Below, piece after piece: positions 55,501 to 64,000 of a DNA stretch of 64,000 nucleotides (its first letter is position 1; every line of letters starts with the position of its first letter). The DNA is from Paramyrothecium sp. XJ0827. Its lineage: Eukaryota; Ascomycota; Sordariomycetes; Hypocreales; Stachybotryaceae. The translations under genes were made by a program, and so were the position numbers. The stretch is taken from NCBI GenBank assembly GCA_020881915.1, contig JAJFPB010000013.1:372001-436000 (forward strand). The letters are read 5' to 3'. The notes beneath the pieces were generated by a model, which did no database searches, had not been told where the DNA came from, and worked only from the letters and a program-made list of their open reading frames with translations.

Positions 55501-56718
55501 CTATCGTACATTGATAGTTCTCATGTCCGCCGTACTAAGCTTAGTTTCGCGTACCGGCCGCCGCTTTCCACGTCGTGGCCTCTTATAACCCAGTAGTCTC
55601 ATGCACTCTCGCAGCTCCTTCTCGTCTCCCCAATGCCACGGCCCAGCTTTGGCTTCCCATAGTTTTAGAATCAATCGTAACTTTTGCTTTAGTTCTAAGG
55701 ATGGTTCTTCATTGGTCACTTCCGAGTAGGCTTTCTCGAGTCTCAACTGCCTTACACTTAATAGCAATCCTCGAGGGTGCAAGTGCAAAGACCCTGTCAT
55801 TAACACATTGGATAGCGACAATGGAGCGTGAATTGTCATTGGTGGCTGGATCAAAAGGTCCCCAGGTCTCAGGTACAGCGCCGCACCTGGCCTGTACTGT
55901 TTCCTGATGATAAAGTTTGACACATCTTTTGGGGTCTGGCCGGGCCAAAATAGCCAAAGCTTTTCTCCACAATCAACGAAAACTGTTGTCGTCCGACCAT
56001 GTAGATCGACATGAGGCTCGTCAAATGCACCCCGACTAGCGAGTAATTGGAATTGACTGCCGTTCGTGAAGTCTCGAGACTTTCCCACCCGAGCTGGATT
56101 GCTAATGGACTCTATGAAATGGTAATCAGCATTCCCCTCTAAGCAGTCCGGAATGGCATCATGCTTGTGTCCCGAGAGATGCAGGAAGTTCACTGGTCCT
56201 TGGCCGGGACCGGGATTGAGTCGGGCCAACGCCCGTACAGATGGTGTTGGCTGTGGGGCACCTGAATATTCTTCGTAGGGCACGTCAAAGTCATGCATGT
56301 CTAAGTGAGGGAGCGTCCTCAACACTGCCAAATATGTCTCCAGATCGAGTCTGTTCCCTGATTTTGGGTTCAACTCCCTGGGTACGAACATCGGTAACCT
56401 CGGATAATCACTTTTGAGAAGATCCCGTACTTGATCTGAGGAAGCGACGAGGAAATTGGCCTCTGCATGGTCGTACTCGCCTCGAATGTATTGAGCAGCA
56501 GTTACAGGCTTGCCCATGGTGCATAGGTCCAAAAGTCTCTTGTATGCTGGAACCTCAACCTGAAGTCTTGAGCCTTCCTTTGCTGTGGAGGCAAGGTGAT
56601 CGACTAACTTAACGCCTTTGGCTAAACCCTTCGCAGCATCTCTTAGGTATGTCTCCGTGGCCTTCAGCACCTGTTTTTCGGTGCTTGGTGCGTCCATGCT
56701 TGCAGTATTGCGTAGCAT
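55501..56718 (-). CDS. JmjC-like cupin protein
   Basis: The predicted protein is 405 aa from the first ATG (56718); the frame opens further upstream without an ATG, so an upstream exon is possible. A JmjC/cupin core spans roughly 175-315. It includes the iron-binding pair HVD (His236, Asp238, in EPHVDLHG) and the distal His297 (MTIHAPLS), with TVFVDCGEKLWLFWPG and RPGDLLIQPP between. JmjC proteins use Fe(II) and 2-oxoglutarate for hydroxylation or demethylation. The N-terminus is helical and the C-terminus basic (KRPRRGKRRPVRE), suggesting nuclear or nucleic-acid contact. No chromatin-reading finger is present, so histone demethylation is only one possibility. Confidence 0.75.
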   Translation of the reverse strand: MLRNTASMDAPSTEKQVLKATETYLRDAAKGLAKGVKLVDHLASTAKEGSRLQVEVPAYKRLLDLCTMGKPVTAAQYIRGEYDHAEANFLVASSDQVRDLLKSDYPRLPMFVPRELNPKSGNRLDLETYLAVLRTLPHLDMHDFDVPYEEYSGAPQPTPSVRALARLNPGPGQGPVNFLHLSGHKHDAIPDCLEGNADYHFIESISNPARVGKSRDFTNGSQFQLLASRGAFDEPHVDLHGRTTTVFVDCGEKLWLFWPGQTPKDVSNFIIRKQYRPGAALYLRPGDLLIQPPMTIHAPLSLSNVLMTGSLHLHPRGLLLSVRQLRLEKAYSEVTNEEPSLELKQKLRLILKLWEAKAGPWHWGDEKELRECMRLLGYKRPRRGKRRPVRETKLSTADMRTINVR

Positions 56719-56778
56719 TCTCTTGATTGAGCTGAATGGGGCTCTTATAGATAATGGTTCTCGTCGTCTGACTGGCAA

Positions 56779-57615
56779 TTGTGTCGCTTGCAGAGTCTTC
56801 CCCGTGGGTCATTTGACACATCAAGCAGGCACAATACTACTGTATTTCAACTCAGAGCTTTACTCATCATGCCCACCACCATGCAAGGTATGAGATTTTG
56901 GACAACCGGACCGACCCGTACGATTGAACATCAAACACTGAACCGGGCGTTGTAGCCAGACTACAAGGAGTGCTGCTGAAGATAAGTTGCGATGCCACCA
57001 ACCAAAACAGATTACTTTCGACGGGAGCGTCCAACCCAAGGGCTAAAGCGGGGTATACGTTATGGAGGAAATTTGGACGCACAGGGTTTGTCGCCATCGG
57101 ATAGAGCGCTTGGGAAGAGGAGCAAAGGCTGGAAATCAATGAGTGATATCTTGCAGTTACTGTCAAGGACCAGTCAAACGAAAAGGTGGCTGAGGTGGCA
57201 GCTTACGAGGTCTGGCGTACTGATCTGATGAAAATGAACCAACGCTTCTATTGTACGGTCGCATAATTCCCATCGTATGGAACAAGCACGGCAACATATT
57301 CATCGTCTTAACGGAGTAGAACTTACTTTTAAGACTACCACAGCACCGGTACCCTCTTCTGTTTCTACTGCTTCGCTTACGGAAGCACGGAGCCACGCTT
57401 TTTACAAAGGTTAGCCAGGAGACCCGTGACGCCTTTTGCCCGAGGCATGTTGTACCACTAAATCTATATTTATGATTGCACACCCGTATTTGACCAGCAG
57501 GAAATTTTATTAAGGACAACTGCTCTGGTGACGAATGGGCATGTATGTAGGGCCTTGATGGGACGGTATAAAGCCCTGGTAAACACTCCATTTTACTCGA
57601 GAGCTAAGAAGCTTT
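56779..57615. other. intergenic region
   Basis: Open frames at 56867-57166 and 57163-57591 (minus) have no recognisable motif and no support. Confidence 0.45.
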
Positions 57616-58378
57616 ATGGGTCTTGGTTGGCAGGACCGATTTGCCATCTCATGGGGACCATGGACACCAAAACATTTGACTGTCTATCCCACAACGCTCA
57701 GGCCTTTTCGGCACTTTGGCCAAGTTCTTTTGCCACTCCTGACAAGCCTGAGCTTCATTATCCTAATCCTGACAGCCGATCATAATACGGACACAAAGAA
57801 GCTATTTGGCGCACAGTTTACCATTATTCACCCAGTCAGGGACAGTAGTAAAGCGAAAGATGATGAAGAAGCTCGTTACGTGTAGCTAGGAGTACTGCTT
57901 CAGTGTTTGTAAATCCAAATTAGTATCTGGTAGGCGTGATGGCTAACAAGACCCAGATGTGCGGAACATGAACGACTTTATGAAAAGCCTCGGCATAGAG
58001 TCTGACCCAGCAGACTCTGACAAGATACATACGATTGTCACCTTGTGCTGCATGGCATCAATTTATTTGACAGCAACTGCTGTTTCCATGCTAGCGGTCG
58101 TGATCGGGTGTTTCCTAAGTTGTTGGTATTATAAAGCAAACTGGATCAGTTTCTTAAACACTGGTAGCCTAGCCCTGGCGGTATTAACTAATTCTTCGGC
58201 CTGTATTCTTCATACGTTAGTGTTTAACTCTGCGAAGATAGTTGACTCCACGAGCGCAGGTTTCCGACTGTCAGGAAAAGGTGGAGTTTGGTGCTTGGCC
58301 TTGAGCTGGACATCATTGGGTTTACTACTTATCACGTCAGCATATTGGATCTCACTCCAGCGCAGACGACTGACGTAA
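57616..58378 (+). CDS. small multispan membrane protein (SUR7/PalI-like plan), exon model uncertain
   Basis: The clearest part is the frame 57959-58378. It has three hydrophobic segments (TLCCMASIYLTATAVSMLAVVIG, SLALAVLTNSSACI, WTSLGLLLITSAYWI), a loop ending STSAGFRLSGKGGVWCLALS and a short basic tail. An upstream frame from an ATG at 57616 supplies another membrane segment (VLLPLLTSLSFIILILTAD), which would make four spans. That plan and the loop resemble small fungal SUR7/PalI-type membrane proteins of the cortical patch. The intron between about 57885 and 57959 has several possible 5' sites, so the joined model is tentative. Confidence 0.45.
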
Positions 58379-58849
58379 GTCTGCCCTGGGCACCTTATCT
58401 TATCGATCTCTAATCAGAGGTGTAGGGTAGTTATCTTGCCAAAGCTGTGACGCCAACTTTTCGGGGGGCAGGTACTGGCGGATTAAATATGAACCAAGTG
58501 GTATGTTACCAAAAACGCATGGATTGTTTGAGAGCATGATCTAGTTTCAAGGAGAAGCGATATTTTTTGGGTGCATAGATGACGTCAATACAAGATTACA
58601 GTCTGGCTTCCTAAAGGCTTACTTGAACTGGCATTGTTTGACCACGGCAAAGTCAAGAAAACTCCATCAAATAGTCTGGTTCCTGCTGAGTTCAGGTCCA
58701 AGCCATCAATAGTAGAAATATGAAATACTGCATTATAAGGCACTTGTTGTGTGGGAAAATCCATTGTTTGAATGATGCGCTTGAAACGTGAAAGTATCTC
58801 TGTTTACTAAACTTGGCGGCTTTATCCGTCACGAATTCTCATAGCGAAC
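58379..58849. other. intergenic region
   Basis: No gene or repeat was seen. It is flanked by the 3' ends of two convergent genes. Confidence 0.5.
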
Positions 58850-59317
58850 CTACTGGAGGCGTGCCTTAGATCTTGTCCGTGCCTGCTGACGTAAAGAGCG
58901 CCTTAGTGGATTTTGAGAAGGGGCCTCATGGTTGAGACTTTGTGAATTTTGCTTCGACAATGCCTCAAGGTTGTCCATCCTAGCTGCCAAGTCTTTCATA
59001 AGATCTATAACTTGCTGACTTCTCTCAGTCTCCCTCACAGAAAGTTCCCTGCCAAGATTATCTCTCTCCTGTCTCGTCGCCCGCAATTCATCTTCAATTT
59101 CACATAATCTTTGCGAAATCTCAGATCCAGCGCTTCCAATCTGTTGGAGCCTCTGACTTAGTCCTCTGCTAAGCTCAGCTTCTAATACCATAATTCCAGG
59201 AATAAATTTTGCCAGTGTAGTAAGGAAGCATTTTTGAATATCTGTGAATAAATCGGACGTTCCACATTTTTCACAACCTAGATTGGCTTCGTGGCTAGGC
59301 TCTTCCTCCATGGTCAT
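58850..59317 (-). CDS. hypothetical coiled-coil protein
   Basis: The 155-aa protein has no recognised domain. It opens with MTMEEEPS and a short Cys segment (CEKCGTSD). Then comes a helix FTDIQKCFLTTLAKFIPG and a long charged coiled coil (~55-125, for example EIEDELRATRQERDNLGREL). The tail is basic (RRSLRQQARTRSK). The start is the first ATG of the open frame. No intron is needed. The function is unknown; coiled coils and a basic tail suggest oligomerisation or nucleic-acid contact. Confidence 0.55.
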   Translation of the reverse strand: MTMEEEPSHEANLGCEKCGTSDLFTDIQKCFLTTLAKFIPGIMVLEAELSRGLSQRLQQIGSAGSEISQRLCEIEDELRATRQERDNLGRELSVRETERSQQVIDLMKDLAARMDNLEALSKQNSQSLNHEAPSQNPLRRSLRQQARTRSKARLQ

Positions 59318-60319
59318 AATGGTATGACCGCTTCCACTGCAAGCCGAATGTGAAGGCGCCAGAGGGCTTATGTAGAAGTTTTCATGTTAGTAATACTATA
59401 TTTATAGCAGGTCGCTAAGATATCTGGCCAGTATCTTGTCTCTGGCTCCTTCAGACAGGCAAATCGTGAATTACTACAACAGATCCGCGATAAATTCCAC
59501 AATCATCTCCGTAGCTAGGAAAGCGGTATACTCGGCCCTATATTATTACGCCTTTGCCCCGCGACATCAGGTCATGTGCTTTGTCACATGACCTGACGCA
59601 AGGAATCTGTCTGTAGCAGTTCTATTACCACCAGATGCGTTGGGGGCCGAACGTTTTGCTACTTTCACCGAACCCATCGATGTAGAAGCAACTCCGTTCA
59701 TTCCTCGCACGCCAAGAAAAGCATGCTCTTAATTCCTTAATATAGCTCTTCATTTTCCAGCGAATTCATGAAACTCTATTAAGTCTCTACCTATCTATAT
59801 GCGGTCTTACTCCTTCAGGCGAGCAAGCTCCCACTCGTGGGGGAGGTTGCTTGAATAATTGGACCATAACGACTATAAACGTCAAAGATGTGCCATTATC
59901 TAACGGCAAACATGCAAGTCACGGGGATAATATTCTCATGCCCTCGGTATCCACGGCATCTTTGCTAAATCGTAAACTAAAAACACCCGTCGCAAGCCCC
60001 GGCAACCGGATGCTTCCAGTAGCTAGAGGAAGTGTCAGTCTCAGTGCGCCGCAAGGGATTGCTCGCGACACACTGTCCGATCCCACAGCCATATCAATGA
60101 AGTCATGAGCGGATACCGCTGCAGCGACTCACTGCTACTCCCGGCGCATCAGTACTCCGTAGTGTTGTTTTACATGCCCCGTAGCTTGAATGGCCCACAG
60201 GAGCTATCCAATTCGAGCTACTCTATTTTATCGTCCACTTGAGCCTGATTTGAACAGCAGACACGCTCTCGCATTATTCATCCCTTTCAACACCTGAACT
60301 CGCATATGAACTTCCGTTT
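59318..60319. other. gene-free stretch
   Basis: One 85-codon open frame (59851-60108, plus) lacks any motif and is not supported. The duplicated gtcatgtg/cacatgac near 59570-59592 is a short palindrome. Nothing else was seen. Confidence 0.5.
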
Positions 60320-60978
60320 CTAATGAACCATCAGCTTCTCGATCGATTCGTTAGGGTGGATATCCCTTACCTCCAGATTTGCGGGACAAACTCCTAGTAT
60401 GCCGTTGTCCCAGTTCTCCCCCACCAATGCGCAAGAATTGCTATCCGTTTGCTGTGAAGCATGCCCATAGGCAGAGGCGACGAACCTCAATTTACCATCT
60501 GCATAGGAAAATTGAATAGAGTCACTGTCGAATTCGCCTTCGACGAGAAGGACGTGGGGCATTCCCTGTCCCTTGACTTCAAGCGGTGCAGAACCACTAA
60601 TCCACTCTCCAAAGCTAGGGAACTCAGGTGAAGAATATATCTGCTGTCCATTGACATCAGTGACAACCAGTTTCGCAAAGAGCTCCCAAGAACAGGCCAT
60701 GGCCTGGGTCAATTCGATCTTGCAGACTTCTGTGATTTCATCCCTTGCCACAAGACTGCGAGAGATTCGGCGCCTATTGGCGAGGCCTGCTAGCAAATTT
60801 CCCAGTAATTAGTGTTATGATACCAGGCAGTATCAAGGAGTGGCCGCATACACATTGGATCAACCGTACCTAAAGCTTGCGGAACACATGATGTGCTACC
60901 AGTAGCTGATGATACTTCGACCAAGAGCGTTGTAAGTGTTAAAATGGTCACAAGTATGGAAGAAAACTGAGCCGACAT
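60320..60978 (-). CDS. small secreted Cys-containing protein
   Basis: The predicted protein is 191 aa. Exon 1 (60870-60978) and exon 2 (60320-60786) are joined by an 83-nt GT-AG intron, for exactly 192 codons. The N-terminus is a signal peptide (SILVTILTLTTLLVEVSSA, cleavage expected near residue 25). A basic stretch RRRISRSLVARDE (~40-52) could be a propeptide or Kex2-like site. The mature part has five Cys (SC, EVCK, MACSW, SCALVG, GVCPAN) and is predicted soluble. It matches no family I recognise. Small secreted Cys proteins include effectors and adhesins, but nothing in the sequence identifies a target. Confidence 0.72.
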
Positions 60979-62261
60979 TGTAACACCGGAATTTATTTTT
61001 GAAAGAAGTAATAGAGCGAGGAATGCGATACACTGTTCCTTGTATACTTTTAAATACTGTACTGAGTTCGGGACTTAGATTACGTAGTGGTCTTGGTAAC
61101 CCCGTATCTATCCTTAAGACCTAGCCGGCGGGAATCGACATTCTGTACTACTCAAGATATGGAACAAGGCTTAGAAGGATCTCAACCAATACCCTAGCTG
61201 GGAGTATGATGCTGCATAGTACGGTACGTACGATCTCGTCAATATCGCCAGTGTAGGTCTTCCTTCCAAGATAGAGCCCGACCTCACAGATTTGGCGTGC
61301 CTTCGTCGTTGACGGCTACGTGACCCACATGTGTATTACATTCCGATAGTTAACTTGGATCAGTCGTAGATACATCTCTTACCCTGCATAAGTTTTGAAG
61401 GCCTTATTTACGCATCTTAACCTTTAAGACGCTTTCTACACGTTCGGACGAGGAGGAAGACCTGATGGGACTTGGGTCACGGCAGCAGCAATAAGCGGGT
61501 TGCCGGCGACTGTTCCATTGCGCTTAGGGTCCTTGCATGGTTTCTGCAGGGTGCAGTTTCAATAGAAGATCAGAGGCTGAAATACACGAGGCTCACAACG
61601 TGGCTATCTGGCTACGGGGACTGGCCGCGATCCGCCACAACGCCAAGAGCCGACGTCAAGTCGGCCAGAGGCCATTTGGAAATGATAAGCTCTAGGTGAT
61701 GCCTTGCAGGTCCTATCTGGTCGGCCACTCATTCCATCGCAATCCGCCCATGCAGCAATTTTCTGCAAGTTCGACAGAACGACAGTCATGCCGGATGAGG
61801 TTGCCGCCGAACCGTCCTGTGACGGGCCGCACACTTTGCAATTATCATCTTCCGGTGTTCCAGAGAATAGCGACTGGATTTGAAGAAGAATGTTATGAAA
61901 GAGTGCTGTGAAGGCGTTCCTCGCGATATATGAACCCAGGCAGCATCACCTTTGCTGCTGACAAAGGTGACATGTCATACAGTCTGGGTCAGGGAAGGCT
62001 TCTGACTACCCTATACGCAACAGACTCGGGGGAAGAGACTCAAGCTGACAATTTTGGCCGTGCGTGACCTATTACGACGTCTGAACAAATGCTATGCGCT
62101 TGAAACTAGATCTCATAATATGTGTGAAGTTAATAACCAGTAGCTGATCAACGCTGGACGCATCAAATTGAAGAAAAGATCGGTGGCGTGTTTTGCGCTG
62201 TCCCAAATGGGAAACCTGGGCTGTCAAATTTTCCAAGCTCCTCATCACGAACCACTTCTCA
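60979..62261. other. gene-free stretch
   Basis: This is 1.3 kb with only short motif-less open frames on both strands. It is presumably the promoter of the minus-strand secreted-protein gene and the 3' flank of the gene to the right. Confidence 0.5.
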
Positions 62262-63056
62262 TTAACGAAACGACCCTGCTTGATGCGTGACAAATTCCGC
62301 TAGCTCTTCGCCTTCTTCGTGGAGGATGTGCTGTTCGAATCTTGGGCGCCTACCAAGGCATCTTGAAAGGCAGGTGAAAACGACCAAGGCCGTTGATCCT
62401 GCGTGCTCATCTGGGCCCGGCAACGTACCAAACAGCCAGGTATGGCCACACGCAAAACCTTGCGGGAGGGTTGACCAATTGTGCTCTATATGGCCGCTGG
62501 ATTTGCCGATATCACTGTACATCTTACTTGGGACGCTCACTGGAACGGAATGGCCTTCACGGCAATGCATCGTCAGTATGACTGCCTGCCCATCGGCTGG
62601 CGTCTGTATTCGTGTGTCCAGGCAGACTCGGGCGACATAGACGAGATCAAAGCCATGAGCTTCGGCAATGCGCCACGCATGGATCATGGGCTCCAGCTTT
62701 TGTTCAAAACGCTGCTGTCGGAGAAAGCTGAAATCTAGTGCGATTTCCCTAAAATTGTTATCTTCGGCCCAGTAGGCCTCAGGGTCAAAGGCGGGCCTGT
62801 CCGGAGCCTTCTCGAAAAGTGGATGTGGAGGTTCTGGATCGTTTTTGCGTGCTAGCCAGCCGTGTCCAAGGCGTGTTGTGCTTCCGACGGATCCAACCTT
62901 ACGTGAGTGAAGGCTAGGTTTTGGGACGAAGATCTCACTTCTGGGTCGCAAGCTTCTTCCGACGCCTAGAGGATTGACCACATCACTGGAGGGAAACGTT
63001 TGGGTAGGCGTCTCGGCTATCACCTTGGGGAAGCGGTCTCGCCAAGGAAGCCTCAT
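62262..63056 (-). CDS. hypothetical fungal protein, 264 aa
   Basis: I do not recognise a family. The first in-frame ATG is at 63056 (MRLPWRDRFPKV). The N-terminal ~75 residues are basic and Ser/Pro-rich and look disordered. From ~85 the chain looks folded, with PDRPAFDPEAYWAED, LDFSFLRQQRFEQKLEPM, a Cys/His cluster (LTMHCREGHS) and GFACGHTWLFGTLPG. The frame ends with EEGEELAEFVTHQAG. No signal peptide, membrane segment or known motif is evident. An additional 5' exon is possible. Confidence 0.5.
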   Translation of the reverse strand: MRLPWRDRFPKVIAETPTQTFPSSDVVNPLGVGRSLRPRSEIFVPKPSLHSRKVGSVGSTTRLGHGWLARKNDPEPPHPLFEKAPDRPAFDPEAYWAEDNNFREIALDFSFLRQQRFEQKLEPMIHAWRIAEAHGFDLVYVARVCLDTRIQTPADGQAVILTMHCREGHSVPVSVPSKMYSDIGKSSGHIEHNWSTLPQGFACGHTWLFGTLPGPDEHAGSTALVVFTCLSRCLGRRPRFEQHILHEEGEELAEFVTHQAGSFR

Positions 63057-64000
63057 ATTTGGAAAGAATCTCAAAGCTAAGTGAACAGCGTAGATTGATG
63101 AAACGGCATAGTATACAAATGAGCCGCCAGATAATTACTCCGGTGACGATGAGATCGAGTAAGGCGAATGGGAGGACTCATATAATTGTTTCCGACCTTT
63201 TGATCCAAATTCGCCGGAAGGTTTTTTTGCTTACATCCGACATGATTTAAGCCATGGCCTGCATATCTGAGCGACTGCAGAAAGAGCATACGAAGGTATA
63301 TTATGCGGTAAAAGTGAGTCATTGTGCATTAATCTGCTGCTATTAGCAGCGAGAGTAGAAACTTGTGGGTCAGTGTGATCTGAGGGAAACTGGATCACAA
63401 TGCTAGTTGAAAGCTCCGCTGGGTTCACGCGCTTAACGTAGTAAGCTAGCAAAGGGATACATTGGATGCGAGTTGTCCATCAACCTGAGGCGGTGGGGAG
63501 TCATAAACCTTCCGCGATCGCCACAGCATTTCATTCGAGAGAGCCTCCTAACAGATTCACGTCAATTCTTCTAATCACAAGGCTAATATTACGCTTTCGC
63601 CTCGCCTTGAATGGAGCACTAGCTCCTCTACCTCGGCCTTTCCGACGTTTGGTCCAAGCTAGTGCTTAAAAAGATCAAAATACTAACAACCGCCCTTTAG
63701 CCTACAACCAATTCTAATAATTCAAAGGCATGCAGAGATGGCACGAGTCAATACCATTAAATTTAGGGAAAATCTTTGTCAAGTCATGTCCTCTTGTGAG
63801 CTCAAGGTTAGGAAATGGCTACTTCTGGCGCAAGCGCAATATATCTTGGTTCAGATCATATTGGGACGTTCAAGCACATATGAACTTGAGATCACAGGAT
63901 CTAGCAGAGAGAAGAAATAGAAAGTTTTAGGTGATATTGCATATTCGCCATACACGATTTTCTATTCATAGATACGAATAAATGTACATTCCGTAAATTT
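63057..64000. other. right edge of the window, no gene seen
   Basis: Open frames of up to 81 codons on both strands show no motif and overlap each other. The promoter of the preceding minus-strand gene should lie here. Confidence 0.4.

Noticed and set aside
57163..57591. 142-codon minus-strand frame as a gene
   Set aside because: It has no motif and overlaps the start of the better-supported membrane protein region.
59851..60108. 85-codon plus-strand frame as a small protein
   Set aside because: It has no signal peptide, no motif and ordinary composition; chance open frame is the simpler view.

Overview
The window looks like transposon-rich genomic DNA from a filamentous ascomycete, probably a Sordariomycete; this is inferred from gene content and was not tested by a search. 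Genes have short GT-AG introns of about 47-98 nt. The families present are typical of such fungi: CorA-like channel proteins, patatin-like proteins with a Cys/His finger, stand-alone alpha/beta hydrolases, terpene synthase, F-box, BTB and JmjC proteins. The repeats are also typical: a Tad-like LINE, Fot1/pogo-like elements, BED-finger hATs, a MULE and a piggyBac relic. No rRNA, tRNA or CRISPR array was recognised.

The window has two halves. The left part (about 0.4-44.1 kb) is a nested transposon graveyard. It holds a near full-length LINE (451-6219), a hAT fragment (10420-11077) abutting a pogo-like element (11078-13273), a hAT element (16896-20097) and a 124-bp dead-on-arrival LINE copy in a TPR relic (21002-21488). 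Further along are a second pogo-like element (21549-23391), an 866-bp internally deleted one (25377-26242) and a third hAT (26347-30172) abutting a piggyBac tail. Next come a partial second copy of the 17-20 kb hAT, split by a LINE insertion with a perfect 15-bp target duplication, then a MULE (34482-38413) abutting a fourth hAT, and a fifth hAT remnant (43041-44110). Host genes sit between them: a multispan His/Asp-rich protein (7893-9245), a CorA-like protein (13860-16031), an alpha/beta hydrolase (23489-25171) and a BTB protein (32965-34256).

The right part (about 44.5-64 kb) is nearly transposon free. It holds a short bZIP-like protein, a Pho80/PCL-like cyclin, a 991-aa patatin-like protein, a terpene synthase, two F-box proteins and a JmjC-like protein. 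It also holds a small membrane protein, a coiled-coil protein, a secreted Cys-containing protein and one unrecognised protein. No obvious operon-like pathway or full biosynthetic cluster surrounds the terpene synthase.

Intron-exon models were built by hand. For the CorA-like, hydrolase, patatin-like, terpene synthase, BTB and secreted-protein genes, the summed exons are an exact multiple of three and rejoin family motifs. The strongest unexpected signal is a ~280-bp internal inversion inside the MULE transposase, whose coding text continues on the opposite strand and then returns. Alpha/beta hydrolase, patatin and TPR modules recur here; such modules are known from fungal NLR proteins, but no NACHT or NB-ARC core was seen.
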